From positions 7,812,001 to 7,876,000 of the forward strand of contig NZ_JAPEPZ010000001.1 of NCBI RefSeq assembly GCF_026339875.1: a stretch of 64,000 nucleotides of DNA, read 5' to 3'. This document shows positions 22,577 to 32,269 of the stretch, in pieces. Each line of letters begins with the position of its first letter. The first letter of the stretch is position 1. A program made the translations under genes and the position numbers. The stretch is from Streptomyces sp. NBC_01571 (GTDB lineage: Bacteria > Actinomycetota > Actinomycetes > Streptomycetales > Streptomycetaceae). The notes under the pieces were generated by a model, which saw only the letters and a list, made by a program, of their open reading frames with translations, had not been told where the DNA came from and ran no database searches.

Positions 22577-25300
22577 TTACGGCGCCCCGAAGGTCAGCAC
22601 CAACTGCGGGGTGTTCTCCGCGGTCGACGCCTCACCGGACCACAGCCACAGCGCGTCCGTCCCGGTGCTGGTGAGCGCCAGGTCGTAGCTGCCCCCGAGG
22701 GCCGGGGAGAGCGCGCCGGTGTCGAGCGCCGCCGAGTAGACCGTCGACAGGTCGGTGGCACCGCTGAGGGTGCCGACCACGGTCGAGGACAGGGCGGGCT
22801 TGGTGGCGTACGTGGTTCCCGCCTCCGTCCAGCTTCCGGTGACCGGCCGTACGGCGATGTCGTCCGTGCTGCCCGCGCTGCTCAGCGTGGTGGTCTTCAC
22901 CGCGAGCCGCGCGCTCTTGAGCACGGTCCCGGCCGGCGCCGACGGCAGGCTGAAGCGCAGGTACGTCTCGTACGCCGCGCTGCCGCGTACCGCCAGCGAG
23001 GTGGAGGTGCCGTAGTTGGTGCTCGCTGCGCCCGCGTTGACGTACGTGTCGTCCACCGCGCGGACGGTCTGCACGCTGTCGGCCGGAGCCGAGGCCAGGG
23101 TGTAGTGGCTCTGCACCTGGGCCGCGCTCAGCACCGACGGATAGATCGCGGTCTCGTCGATCTGTCCGGCGAGGTAGTTGCTGGAGGGCTGGTTCGGCCA
23201 GCCGTTGAGGTTGTCGCCACCGACGTGCCAGTAGCCGCTGTAGCTCTGGCTGTTGGGCTCGGCGAGCGTGCCGATCTGGGTGCCGTCCACGTACAGCGCC
23301 ATCCCGGAGGAGCCCTGGGTGGCGACGACGTGGTGCCAGGTGCCGTCGTTGTAGCCGGCGGACGAGGTGATGGTGCGGGCGCTGCCCGTCCACACGCCGA
23401 AGACCAGGCGGCCGTCGTTGCGCATGTAGACGTGCTTGTCGTAGTTGCCGCTGGCCTGCGTCGTGTTGCTGCCGAACCCGACGAGCTTTCCGCCACTGGT
23501 GGTGGTCGTCTTGAACCAGGTCTCGATCGAGTACTGACTCGGCACCGTGGTGCGCTTGTCGCTGTAGACGATCTGGTTGCTGCCGTTGAACCCGATGGCG
23601 GTCGACGGACCGGTCACGGCGGCCGGAGTCTGGCGCAGCGAGGGCCCGTTGAGGTGGATGCCGCTCTGGTCGCCCGGCGAGCTGTCGCCGACGAACGGGG
23701 TGGCGGACTCGTCATAGCGCCAGTAGAGACCGGCACCGTCGTCGAGCACCTTCGCCGCGTACTTCTGGGCGGAGGTGGGCACCGTCACCGTGGCCGTGGA
23801 GGACAGCGCGGAGGTGTTGCCCGCACCGTCGGTCGCGGTCACCCGGTAGCTGTACGTGGAACCGGCCGTGACGTTGGTGTCGGTGAACGACAGCTGCGGA
23901 CGCGACCACTCCACGGAGTCGCCGTCGACGGTGTACACCGGCGTCGAACCGCCGTTGCGGTAGACCTTGTACGTCAGCCTGGTGTCGTCCGTGTCGAGGC
24001 TGGCGCGCCAGCGGACGTGGGCCTCGGTCGGCTTGACGGACTCGGCGCCGACCGACGGCACGGTCGGCGCGCCGACGTCCGGGGACGACGCGAAGTGCGT
24101 CAGGCCCTGGGCCGCCGATCCGTTGACGGTGGTGAACTCGCCGCCGACCCACATGTACTTGTTGTCGGAGGTCTCGGATACCGCCATGGCGCGCGGGCCG
24201 ATGCCCTCGCCCAGACCGTCGTTGGTGTCCGGGAACCAGCCCAGCTTGTTGGTGCCGGTGGTCGGCTCCGCGAGCAGGTGGTGACGGCGTCCGTCGGGGT
24301 ACTCCCCGACGCTGGAGCAGTCGTGCGCGTGCGAGGCGCTGTACACCACGTTCTGGTACGACTTGACGGCCTGGGTGGCGCCCAGGCAGGTGTCGCGCCA
24401 GCGCTGGTCCAGGGTCGACAGGTCGAGTGCGATACGGCCGTCGAAGACGCCGCCGCCGGTGCCCTCGTTGCCGGTGTAGAAGCCGGTGGCGTCGGTGTCG
24501 AGCGCCTTGACCACCGAGTTGTTCTCGATGAACCCCGGGTAGGTGCGGACGTTGCCGCCCGTGGTGGCGTCCACGACGGCCAGGGCGTGCGAGTTCGCGC
24601 CGTTGACGGTGAAGAAGTCACCGCCGAGGATCACGTTGCTGCCGTCCGGGGTGACCGCGACGGCCCGGCCGGGCTCGTCGACGTCGGCCTGGAACGGCTC
24701 GACCGCGCCGCTGGTGGCGTCGACCGCCGCGTACCGCGCGTGCGCGCTGCCCCCGACGGAGGTGAAGTCGCCGCCCAGGTACACGGTGTCGTTCGTGACA
24801 GCGAGCGCCCGCACCGTGGCGGAGACGCTGGGGTGGAAGTTCGCCTTGGGCGTGCAGGTGGCGATGTCGATGGCGGCGAGGCTGCTGACCTGCGTGCCGT
24901 TGACCGCGCCGAAGTAACCGCCCGCGTAGAGCGTGTTCTTGTCCGGCGAGACGGCGAGCGCCCGCACGGTCGCGGTGCCGCTTCCGATGGTGAAGGACAG
25001 GTTGCAGGACGTGGGATTGCCGGTCGCCGCGTTCAACGCGACGAAGTTCACCGCGTTCTGCGCGGTGCCGCTTCCCCCCTCGGGCGGGCGCACCTGGGAG
25101 AAGGTGCCGCCCGCGAAGACCGTGCCGCCCGCTTCCGCGAGCGCCCACACGATGCCGTTGGTCTGCCAGGTCGGCAGGTCGTCGGCGGTGAAGGCGACGG
25201 GCGCCGTCAGCGCGGCCGCCGGTTGCGGCAGGGCCACCAGGCCCAGGCCCGCCGCGGTGGACAGAACAAGGGCGGCGCTGAGCCCTCTGGATCTTTGCAT
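22577..25300 (-). CDS. Large secreted propeller / Fn3 / LamG / DNRLRE surface protein
   Basis: About 907 aa. A Sec signal peptide covers residues 1-29 (cleavage near PAAA-LTAP). Residues ~30-400 hold repeated blade-like units marked by GG(T/D/E)F(S/T) motifs (FAGGTFSQV, YLGGDFTSVGG, WVGGEFTTVNG), suggesting a beta-propeller. An Fn3 domain lies at ~405-510, a LamG/concanavalin-like fold at ~515-730 and a DNRLRE carbohydrate-binding-like domain at ~745-905 (DDTYVNAGAASTNYGTS). The ATG at 25300 follows a GGGGGG run. It has no membrane anchor or sortase motif. Its place among polysaccharide genes suggests that it binds or organises the polymer outside the cell; this is inference. Confidence 0.87.
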   Translation of the reverse strand: MQRSRGLSAALVLSTAAGLGLVALPQPAAALTAPVAFTADDLPTWQTNGIVWALAEAGGTVFAGGTFSQVRPPEGGSGTAQNAVNFVALNAATGNPTSCNLSFTIGSGTATVRALAVSPDKNTLYAGGYFGAVNGTQVSSLAAIDIATCTPKANFHPSVSATVRALAVTNDTVYLGGDFTSVGGSAHARYAAVDATSGAVEPFQADVDEPGRAVAVTPDGSNVILGGDFFTVNGANSHALAVVDATTGGNVRTYPGFIENNSVVKALDTDATGFYTGNEGTGGGVFDGRIALDLSTLDQRWRDTCLGATQAVKSYQNVVYSASHAHDCSSVGEYPDGRRHHLLAEPTTGTNKLGWFPDTNDGLGEGIGPRAMAVSETSDNKYMWVGGEFTTVNGSAAQGLTHFASSPDVGAPTVPSVGAESVKPTEAHVRWRASLDTDDTRLTYKVYRNGGSTPVYTVDGDSVEWSRPQLSFTDTNVTAGSTYSYRVTATDGAGNTSALSSTATVTVPTSAQKYAAKVLDDGAGLYWRYDESATPFVGDSSPGDQSGIHLNGPSLRQTPAAVTGPSTAIGFNGSNQIVYSDKRTTVPSQYSIETWFKTTTTSGGKLVGFGSNTTQASGNYDKHVYMRNDGRLVFGVWTGSARTITSSAGYNDGTWHHVVATQGSSGMALYVDGTQIGTLAEPNSQSYSGYWHVGGDNLNGWPNQPSSNYLAGQIDETAIYPSVLSAAQVQSHYTLASAPADSVQTVRAVDDTYVNAGAASTNYGTSTSLAVRGSAAYETYLRFSLPSAPAGTVLKSARLAVKTTTLSSAGSTDDIAVRPVTGSWTEAGTTYATKPALSSTVVGTLSGATDLSTVYSAALDTGALSPALGGSYDLALTSTGTDALWLWSGEASTAENTPQLVLTFGAP

Positions 25301-25534
25301 GAACCCCCCGGCTTCCGGGCCCGTTGCGGACCCATTGCCTCGGCGTGCCCGTCCGTGATTCCCCTGATCCGCACGGGCCGCGTGAACTGTTTGCTCGCGA
25401 ACCATACGAGTACATGACACGTCATGGAACGCACTTGACTCATCTAGTGGGAAATTTCGATGTGTTCACGGCTATCTCACGACGCTCCGCGTCCACATCC
25501 GTCTCCGCGGGCGTCGCTCCGCGGCCGACCGGCG

Positions 25535-26548
25535 TCAGCGGTCGATGCGCACGACGGCACCGGCGAGTTGCTTCTCCACCTGCCGCACATCGGCGTCGAC
25601 CATGATCCGCGCCAGCTCCTCGACCAGGACCGTGGGCCGCCAGCCCAGCGTCTCGCGTGCCTTGGACGCGTCACCGATCAGTGCGTCGACCTCGCTGGGG
25701 CGCTCGTACTTGGGGTCGTAGCGCACGTGCTCGTTCCAGTCGAGGTCGGCGTGGGCGAACGCGGTCTCCAGGAACTGCCGCACACTGGCCGGGACTCCGG
25801 TGGCGACCACGTAGTCCGTCGGCTCGTCGTGCTGGAGCATCCGCCACATGGCCTCGACGTACTCGGGCGCGTACCCCCAGTCGCGGACCGCGTCGAGATT
25901 GCCCAGGTAGAGACGGTCCTGAAGGCCGGCTTTGATCCGGGCGACGGCGCGGGTGATCTTACGGGTCACGAAGGTCTCGCCCCGGCGCGGCGACTCGTGG
26001 TTGAACAGGATGCCGTTGACCGCGAACATGCCGTACGCCTCGCGGTAGTTGACGGTCGTCCAGTACGCGAAGACCTTCGCGGCGCCGTACGGGCTGCGCG
26101 GGTGGAAGGGAGTGTCCTCGGTCTGCGGGGGCGGTGTGGAACCGAACATCTCCGAGGACGAGGCCTGGTAGATACGGGTCTCGACCCCGCTCGCCCGGAT
26201 GGCCTCCAGCAACCGCAGCGTACTCAGTCCGGTCACGTCGCCGGTGTAGAGCGGCGCGTCGAAGGAGACCCGCACATGGGACTGGGCGCCCAGGTTGTAC
26301 ACCTCGTCCGGCTGTATCTCGCGCAGCAGGTTCACCAGCGCCACCCCGTCCGCGAGGTCGGCGTGGTGCAGCACGAAGCGGCGCTCCGCCTCCTGGGGGC
26401 CCTGGTAGATGTGGTCGATCCGCTCGGTGTTGAAGCTGGACGACCGCCGCACCAGGCCGTGCACCCGGTATCCCTTCGACAACAGAAGCTCCGCCAGGTA
26501 CGAGCCGTCCTGTCCGGTCACGCCGGTGATCAGCGCGGTCTTGGTCAT
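25535..26548 (-). CDS. gmd: GDP-mannose 4,6-dehydratase
   Basis: 337 aa, the usual length. The Rossmann motif is [19 protein letters not shown], followed by the Gmd hallmark [15 protein letters not shown]. The catalytic segment includes SSSEMFG and the YGAAK tetrad near residues 150-155, and [16 protein letters not shown] is the substrate loop. It converts GDP-D-mannose to GDP-4-keto-6-deoxymannose, the first step toward GDP-L-fucose. It is divergent from the GDP-fucose synthase gene across a 152-bp gap, so the two steps are encoded side by side but on opposite strands. Within this locus it supplies a fucose (or other 6-deoxyhexose) donor. Confidence 0.96.
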   Translation of the reverse strand: MTKTALITGVTGQDGSYLAELLLSKGYRVHGLVRRSSSFNTERIDHIYQGPQEAERRFVLHHADLADGVALVNLLREIQPDEVYNLGAQSHVRVSFDAPLYTGDVTGLSTLRLLEAIRASGVETRIYQASSSEMFGSTPPPQTEDTPFHPRSPYGAAKVFAYWTTVNYREAYGMFAVNGILFNHESPRRGETFVTRKITRAVARIKAGLQDRLYLGNLDAVRDWGYAPEYVEAMWRMLQHDEPTDYVVATGVPASVRQFLETAFAHADLDWNEHVRYDPKYERPSEVDALIGDASKARETLGWRPTVLVEELARIMVDADVRQVEKQLAGAVVRIDR

Positions 26549-26700
26549 GCGGGGTTCCCCTCCCTGCCGGACCCGCCGAGGGGACGGATCCGGTCCGTAC
26601 GCCCGCGAAGCACGGGTCGTATGTCATGAATTGTTGTAAATATCACCCGAGTTGGCGATACGGGCGTACTGATCGCGCGGTCCCTGGCATGATCCGGCTC

Positions 26701-27645
26701 ATGACCGCATCGCTCCTGCCCGAACGCGCCCGTGTCTTCGTCGCCGGCCACCGTGGCCTGGTGGGCTCCGCCGTGGCCCGCCGGCTCGCCGCCGAAGGAC
26801 ACGAGGTGCTCACCCGTACCCGCGCCGAACTGGACCTGCGCGACGCCGCGCGCACCGCGCTCGAACTCGCCGCCCTGCGCCCCGACGCGGTGGTGCTCGC
26901 CGCCGCGAAGGTCGGCGGCATCATGGCCAACAGCACCCAGCCGGTGCAGTTCCTGGAGGAGAACCTCCAGATCCAGCTCAGCGTGATAGCCGGGGCCCAC
27001 GCCGCCGGCGTGGGCCGCCTGCTCTTCCTCGGGTCGTCCTGCATCTACCCCAAGCACGCCCCCCAGCCGATCAGCGAGGACGCGCTGCTCACCGGTCCTC
27101 TGGAGCCCACCAACGAGGCGTACGCACTCGCCAAGATCGCGGGCATCGTCCAGGTGCAGTCCTACCGGCGCCAGTACGGCGCGTCGTACATCAGCGCCAT
27201 GCCGACCAATCTCTACGGGCCCGGTGACAACTTCGACCTGGAGACGTCGCACGTCCTGCCCGCGCTCATCCGCCGCTTCCACGAGGCCGCGGCCGAGGGC
27301 CGCGAGGAGATCGTCCTGTGGGGCAGTGGCACCCCGCGCCGGGAGTTCCTGCACGTGGACGACCTCGCCGCGGCCTGCGCGGTGCTGCTGCGCTCCTACG
27401 ACGGTGACGAGCCGGTCAACGTCGGTTGCGGCAACGACCTCACCATCAGCGAACTGGCCGCGACGGTCGCCGAGGTCACCGGCTTCACCGGCCGGATCGC
27501 GTGGGACACGAACCGGCCCGACGGCACCCCGCGCAAGCTGCTCGACATCTCGCGGATCGCGGAACTCGGCTGGAAGCCGGCGATCCCGTTGCGCGACGGC
27601 ATCGCCGCCACCTACGCCCACTGGCGCGACGGCGTCGACGGCTGA
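26701..27645 (+). CDS. fcl: GDP-L-fucose synthase
   Basis: About 314 aa. It shows VFVAGHRGLVGSAVARRL, the family signature, then AAKVGGIMANSTQP, the catalytic segment GSSCIYPKHAPQPI and the YALAK tetrad with YGASYISAMPTNLYGPGDNFD. It epimerises and reduces GDP-4-keto-6-deoxymannose to GDP-L-fucose with NADPH. The ATG at 26701 was chosen; another lies 12 nt upstream at 26689 and neither has a strong ribosome-binding site. It is divergent from gmd and ends at a bidirectional-looking hairpin. The pair commits GDP-mannose to the local polymer. Confidence 0.95.
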   Translation: MTASLLPERARVFVAGHRGLVGSAVARRLAAEGHEVLTRTRAELDLRDAARTALELAALRPDAVVLAAAKVGGIMANSTQPVQFLEENLQIQLSVIAGAHAAGVGRLLFLGSSCIYPKHAPQPISEDALLTGPLEPTNEAYALAKIAGIVQVQSYRRQYGASYISAMPTNLYGPGDNFDLETSHVLPALIRRFHEAAAEGREEIVLWGSGTPRREFLHVDDLAAACAVLLRSYDGDEPVNVGCGNDLTISELAATVAEVTGFTGRIAWDTNRPDGTPRKLLDISRIAELGWKPAIPLRDGIAATYAHWRDGVDG

Positions 27646-27665
27646 CGGACCCGGCTGCTTCACGG

Positions 27666-27692
27666 GCCCCGGCGCGCGGCGCGCGCCGGGGC
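27666..27692. terminator. Hairpin between convergent fcl and WcaJ-like genes
   Basis: A perfect 12-bp stem (GCCCCGGCGCGC) with a 3-nt loop sits between two convergent stop codons, so it can end transcription from both sides. Confidence 0.75.
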
Positions 27693-27716
27693 ACTCTGCG
27701 GTCACGGGCGGCGCTC

Positions 27717-29192
27717 TCAGTAGGCCCCGCGGCCGTCGACGACGGCGCGGAACGTGCGGGCCATGACGTCCACATCACTGGTGAACGACCAGTTGTCGAC
27801 GTAGCTGAGATCCAGCTGAATCGTTTCGTCCCAGGAGAGGTCCGAGCGTCCGCTGATCTGCCACAGACCGGTCATGCCCGGCCGTACGGACAGCCGGCGC
27901 CACTCGACGGGCGTGTAGCGCGCCACCTCCTCGGCGAGCGGCGGACGGGGACCCACCAGGGACATGTCACCCTTGAGGACGTTGACCAGCTGGGGCAGTT
28001 CGTCCAGCGAGGTGCGGCGCAGCAGTTGCCCGACCCGGGTGACCCGGGGGTCGCGGCGCATCTTGAACATGTGCCCGTCGCTCTCGTTGTCCGCGGCCAG
28101 GTCCGCCTTCTGGCGGTCGGCGCCGACCCGCATGGTGCGGAACTTCCACATCACGAAGGGGCGCCCCGCCATGCCGACGCGCTCATGGAGGTAGAGCACC
28201 GGCCCCGACGAGGACAGTTTCACCGCGGTCGCGACCACCAGCAGCACCGGCGCCAGCGCGAGCAGGCCCAGCAGGGCGACGCCGCGGTCGAGAATCCCCT
28301 TGAGCAGCGGCTGCATGCCCTCCCGTACCGGCGGGGCCACTCGCAGCAGTGACATCCCGCCGGCGGATCCGGTCTCCAGGCGCTTGACGGACACCTCCAC
28401 CAGACCGGGCGCGATGAAGAGTTCGATGCCGGCGTCGTGCAGGCCCCAGGAGAGACGGCGCAGCCGCTCCCCGGAGGTCGCGGCGCCGGGGACGACCAGC
28501 ACCAGATCGGCGCCGAGCCGGTGCACCGCGCTGATGACCAGGTTGGCGTCCTCTCCGGGAGCCTCCGGCGGGGTGGCGGCGAGCCGCTCCCCGGTCCTGA
28601 TCCCCGAGGCGAACGGGCCCGGGCCCACGGGGACGGCGCCCACCGCCACGTACGGATGATCGGTGCGCGCGGCGAGATGCGCGGTGACCCCGTCCGCGGC
28701 GGCGGCCTCGCCCACCACCAGGACCTTGATCACGGCCTGCGCCCTGCGGCGCACCGCCGCGAGATGACGGTGCACCGCCTTGCGGCACAGCAGTGTCAGC
28801 ACCAGAGCCGGCAGCAGCGCCGCCAGACACAGCGGCGCGCGCAGCCGGACACCCGCCGCCGCGTGCCCCACCGCGAGCACACCCAGCAGGATGAACCAGT
28901 CGTGGAGCACCGGCAGCGTGCCCCGGCTCTCGCCGATGGACCGGGCCGCGTAGCGCGAGCGGAACAACTGGACACCCGCCCACGCGAGCCCGGCGACGAT
29001 GCCGGTCGGCACCGCCCACGGCTGGTGCGCGGTGAAGAACGTCAACGCGACCGGCACGCCGGCGCCGACGAGGTCGGTGATCAGCGATGCGGGTAGATAC
29101 CAACGGGACTTGCGTCCCATCCAAAGCGAGGAGCGCGCCCGCGAGCGCGCCCTGCGTGATCTGTCGGAATCAGTGGCCTGAACATCCCACAT
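27717..29192 (-). CDS. WcaJ-like polyprenyl phosphoglycosyltransferase (initiating enzyme)
   Basis: About 491 aa. Four or five membrane segments occupy the N-terminal ~150 residues, then a CoA-binding-like Rossmann domain (VIKVLVVGEAAAADGV). The catalytic bacterial-sugar-transferase domain fills the last ~200 residues, with WKFRTMRVGAD, RRTSLDELPQLVNVLKGDMS, LVGPRPPL and RPGMTGLWQISGRSD. It moves a sugar-1-phosphate from a nucleotide donor to undecaprenyl phosphate, starting the repeat unit at the inner membrane face. The ATG at 29192 lies 3 nt after a GGGGGGG run. It is divergent from the LCP gene. Confidence 0.93.
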   Translation of the reverse strand: MWDVQATDSDRSRRARSRARSSLWMGRKSRWYLPASLITDLVGAGVPVALTFFTAHQPWAVPTGIVAGLAWAGVQLFRSRYAARSIGESRGTLPVLHDWFILLGVLAVGHAAAGVRLRAPLCLAALLPALVLTLLCRKAVHRHLAAVRRRAQAVIKVLVVGEAAAADGVTAHLAARTDHPYVAVGAVPVGPGPFASGIRTGERLAATPPEAPGEDANLVISAVHRLGADLVLVVPGAATSGERLRRLSWGLHDAGIELFIAPGLVEVSVKRLETGSAGGMSLLRVAPPVREGMQPLLKGILDRGVALLGLLALAPVLLVVATAVKLSSSGPVLYLHERVGMAGRPFVMWKFRTMRVGADRQKADLAADNESDGHMFKMRRDPRVTRVGQLLRRTSLDELPQLVNVLKGDMSLVGPRPPLAEEVARYTPVEWRRLSVRPGMTGLWQISGRSDLSWDETIQLDLSYVDNWSFTSDVDVMARTFRAVVDGRGAY

Positions 29193-29397
29193 GTACCCCC
29201 CCAGGCACATTCAGCAGCACGAGTTACCGAACGTCGCGAACACCTATTCGTCGAACATGCGGCACGATGGTGAACAGTACGGCAAACTTGTGTACGCATG
29301 TGAGCGTTTGCCTGAACGTCATGGAGAAGTGCCGAGGCGTATGAAATCCCGCGCAGGCCCCGCCGGTTGATCTCGCGGGTGCCCGTCTGACGAAAAG

Positions 29398-29428
29398 TTG
29401 TACGAACATCGAACGTGCTGGCTACAGT
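29398..29428 (+). promoter_or_regulatory. Possible promoter of the LCP gene
   Basis: TTGTAC at 29398-29403 and TACAGT at 29423-29428 are spaced by 19 bp, a little long for a vegetative promoter. They lie about 50 bp before the chosen start in an AT-richer patch. Confidence 0.35.
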
Positions 29429-29477
29429 GTGCGCCCGGTACGGAAGGGGCCGTACCGGGCTGATGTGGGGGTGCGTG

Positions 29478-30644
29478 GTGGGGGACAAGAACACGACCGA
29501 GGCCGACGTGGCGGGCCGGGACGAAGTCGCGGACCGGGAGGAAGAGGCGAGCGGATCCGGCTCGCTGATACCCGGCCCGGTGAACGTCCGGGAACCGGCG
29601 AACGACCCTTCGGACAAGGAGGTTGACGCCCCCGCAGGCCCGGGTGCGCCGCCGCGTCGGCGCAGAAGCCGCGCACGTCGAGTCCTCCTCGGGGCGCTCG
29701 TACTCTTCGCCGTGGGCCTGCTCATGGTGGGCGGAGTCGCCTGGTGGGCCGTCAAGCACTACACCGGGAACGTCGACCGCATCTCCGGAGTCTTCCCGAC
29801 GCAGGTCCCCGCCGCGGCGCAGCCGGCACCCTCCGAGGGTGGTCAGACCTTCCTCCTCGTCGGCGTCGACAGCCGCTCCGAGCTGCCCACCACGGGCCGG
29901 GACGCCAAGGCCCCCGAGTGGAAGTACGGGGCCCAGCGCAGTGACACGATGATGCTGGTCCACCTCCCGGCCGACCACTCCGGCGCGTACGTCGTCTCGC
30001 TGCCCCGTGACGCGTGGGTGGACATCCCCGGACACGGCAAGGCCAAGCTCAACGCGGCCTTCTCCTGGGGCGGACCTCCGCTGCTCATCGACACCGTGCA
30101 GCGGCTGACCAAGGTGCGCGTCGACCATCTCGCCGTCATCGACTGGGACGGCTTCAAGAACCTCACCGACTCCCTGGGCGGAGTGGACCTCGTCGTGGAC
30201 GGCGCCGGCCGCCACATGAACGGCACCCAGGCCCTCACCTACGTGCGTGAGCGCCACCACCTCGCCCGCGGCGACTTCGACCGGACTCACCGTCAGCAGT
30301 ACTTCCTGCGAACGGTGTTGGCCAAGGTCATGCGCCCCTCGACCTTCACCAACCCCGTCAAGGCCGGCAAGGTGCTGGACGACCTCACCGCCGCCGTGAG
30401 CGTCGACGACCGGCTCGGCGACGGCGACCTGCGCGACCTGCTGTGGGACAACAGGAACGTGCGCCCCGGGAACATGGTGTTCATGAACGCTCCCGCCAAG
30501 GGGACCGACATGATCTCCGGCCAGTCCGTGGTCCTCCTGGACGCGGGGGCCGGCGCCGACCTGTGGCGGTCCATGCGCAAGGACACCGTCGACGACTACC
30601 TTCAGTCGCACGACGTCGACCGGCTCGGTGCCACGACATCCTGA
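29478..30644 (+). CDS. LytR-CpsA-Psr (LCP) family wall-polymer ligase
   Basis: About 388 aa. A charged cytoplasmic N-terminus (about 60 residues) leads to one membrane segment (RRVLLGALVLFAVGLLMVGGVAWW). The extracytoplasmic LCP domain shows FLLVGVDSRSE, QRSDTMMLVHL, VSLPRDAWVDIPGHGKAKLNAA, DGFKNLTDSLGGVDL and LTYVRERHHLARGDFDRTHRQQ, including the conserved Arg and Asp residues that hold the polyprenyl pyrophosphate. LCP enzymes transfer finished polymers from the lipid carrier to peptidoglycan or another wall glycan. A GTG at 29478 (after GGGGG) was chosen; an adjacent GTG and an ATG at 29463 are possible. It implies wall attachment of the local polymer. Confidence 0.9.
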   Translation: MGDKNTTEADVAGRDEVADREEEASGSGSLIPGPVNVREPANDPSDKEVDAPAGPGAPPRRRRSRARRVLLGALVLFAVGLLMVGGVAWWAVKHYTGNVDRISGVFPTQVPAAAQPAPSEGGQTFLLVGVDSRSELPTTGRDAKAPEWKYGAQRSDTMMLVHLPADHSGAYVVSLPRDAWVDIPGHGKAKLNAAFSWGGPPLLIDTVQRLTKVRVDHLAVIDWDGFKNLTDSLGGVDLVVDGAGRHMNGTQALTYVRERHHLARGDFDRTHRQQYFLRTVLAKVMRPSTFTNPVKAGKVLDDLTAAVSVDDRLGDGDLRDLLWDNRNVRPGNMVFMNAPAKGTDMISGQSVVLLDAGAGADLWRSMRKDTVDDYLQSHDVDRLGATTS

Positions 30645-30757
30645 CACGACGGCGACGATCACCCAAGGTTCCCGTCCGATGACATCTGGTCACCCAGCGG
30701 GCCGCCCGTACAGTACAGTTCGCCCCGGTGGCCCATCGGCGTCCGCGGAGGACACCC

Positions 30758-32269
30758 ATGACGGAACAGCCCGCTCGTCCAGCGCGCCGGCACCGTAAGA
30801 CGTCAGGCCGACGACGGCGCACCGCACTCGGTGCCGTTCTCGGCCTGCTCCTGATCGGGCTGATCGCCGGCACCGGGCTGGCCCGCGACCGGGAGGACCC
30901 CGCGCCCCGCGCCGAGCGGACGAACACCGCGGCGCTCCCCTTCGACCTGCCGGCCGCCGGTACGCTGCGCGCCGGCCCGCACAAGGTCTTCGCGCACTAC
31001 TTCCCGCCGTATCCGCTCTCTCTCGACAACCAGCCCGCCGATCGCGACTACTACACCCGCAACTACCTCACGCCACAGGGCGAACAGGGCAAGCACGCGG
31101 CGTACGGCGGACTGCTGCGCGACCGGCCCCTGCCCGTGACACCGTCCGGCGGGGACTGGCAACTCGCCAATCTGGAACGAGAGGTGAGGACGGCCCGTGA
31201 CGCCGGGCTCGACGGATTCACCGTCGACATCCTCTCCCTGACCGGCGCCAACCGTCAGCGCGTCGACCTGCTGCTGCGCGCGGCGCGGCACGTCGATCCC
31301 GGCTTCCGGATCGTGCTGATGCCGGACATGACCTCCCTGCGCACCGACCCGCGCACTCTCGCCGACCAGTTGGCCCGGCTGGCGGCGTCCCCGTCCGCCT
31401 ACCGGCTGGCCGACGGGCGCCTCGTGGTCTCCCCGTTCAAGGCCGAGGCCCAGGACCCCGCCTGGTGGGGCCAGGTCACCGCCCGGCTGCGCGACCACGG
31501 CGTCGGCACCGCGCTCGTACCGGTCTTCCTGGACTTCCGTGCCAACGCCGAGAGGTTCGCTCCGATCAGCTACGCCTTCTCGTCCTGGGGCAACCGCAGC
31601 TACACCCGCCAGGACAACGTGCCCGGCGACATCAAGCTCGCGCATGCGCTGGGGAAGAAGTGGATGCAGGCCGTGTCCGTGCAGGACGCCCGGCCCAACC
31701 AGGGGATCTACGACGAGGCCGGCAACACCGCCACCCTGCGGTCGACCTGGAACCACGCGATCTCCGACGGTGCGGACTGGGTGCAGCTCACCACCTGGAA
31801 CGACTACTCGGAGGGCAGCCAGTTCGCCCCCTCGCTGCACAACGGCCGCACCTACCTGGACATCTGCTCGTACTACCTCACCCGATTCAAGACGGGGGCC
31901 TGGCCGCAGATCGTCCGCGACACCGTGTACGTCACCTCCCGTGTCCAGTTCACACAGGACGGCACCGCCTCGCTCCAGCCCCGCCTGATGCGCCCGCGTC
32001 CGGGCACCGCTCCGCCCCGCGACCAGGTGGAACTGCTCACCTACCTGACGGCACCCGCCGAGGTGTCCGCGCGCGTGGGCACCGTGCCCCACGCCTACCG
32101 AGCTCCCGTCGGCGTGTCCGCCCAGGACCTGCCACTGAGCCCGGGCCGAACCGAGGTCGTGATCCGGCGCGCGGGCGACACCGCCGCGGCCGTCACGACC
32201 CGCTATCCGGCACGGCGAACGGCCACGGTGCAGGACCTTCAGTACTACGCGGTCTCCAGCGGCCGGTGA
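30758..32269 (+). CDS. Membrane-anchored or secreted GH71/GH99-like glycosidase
   Basis: About 503 aa. One hydrophobic segment near residues 25-45 after an Arg-rich start could be an anchor or an uncleaved signal. The catalytic TIM-barrel-like part opens with KVFAHYFPPYPLSLDNQ, followed by ARDAGLDGFTVDILS, then the late motif WVQLTTWNDYSEGSQFAPS, as in endo-1,3-alpha-glucanase-type families 71 and 99. The last ~100 residues look like a beta-sandwich. GGAGG lies 6 nt before the ATG. It follows the LCP gene on the same strand (114 bp), so it may trim or turn over the local polymer. The bond cleaved is not known. Confidence 0.78.
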   Translation: MTEQPARPARRHRKTSGRRRRTALGAVLGLLLIGLIAGTGLARDREDPAPRAERTNTAALPFDLPAAGTLRAGPHKVFAHYFPPYPLSLDNQPADRDYYTRNYLTPQGEQGKHAAYGGLLRDRPLPVTPSGGDWQLANLEREVRTARDAGLDGFTVDILSLTGANRQRVDLLLRAARHVDPGFRIVLMPDMTSLRTDPRTLADQLARLAASPSAYRLADGRLVVSPFKAEAQDPAWWGQVTARLRDHGVGTALVPVFLDFRANAERFAPISYAFSSWGNRSYTRQDNVPGDIKLAHALGKKWMQAVSVQDARPNQGIYDEAGNTATLRSTWNHAISDGADWVQLTTWNDYSEGSQFAPSLHNGRTYLDICSYYLTRFKTGAWPQIVRDTVYVTSRVQFTQDGTASLQPRLMRPRPGTAPPRDQVELLTYLTAPAEVSARVGTVPHAYRAPVGVSAQDLPLSPGRTEVVIRRAGDTAAAVTTRYPARRTATVQDLQYYAVSSGR

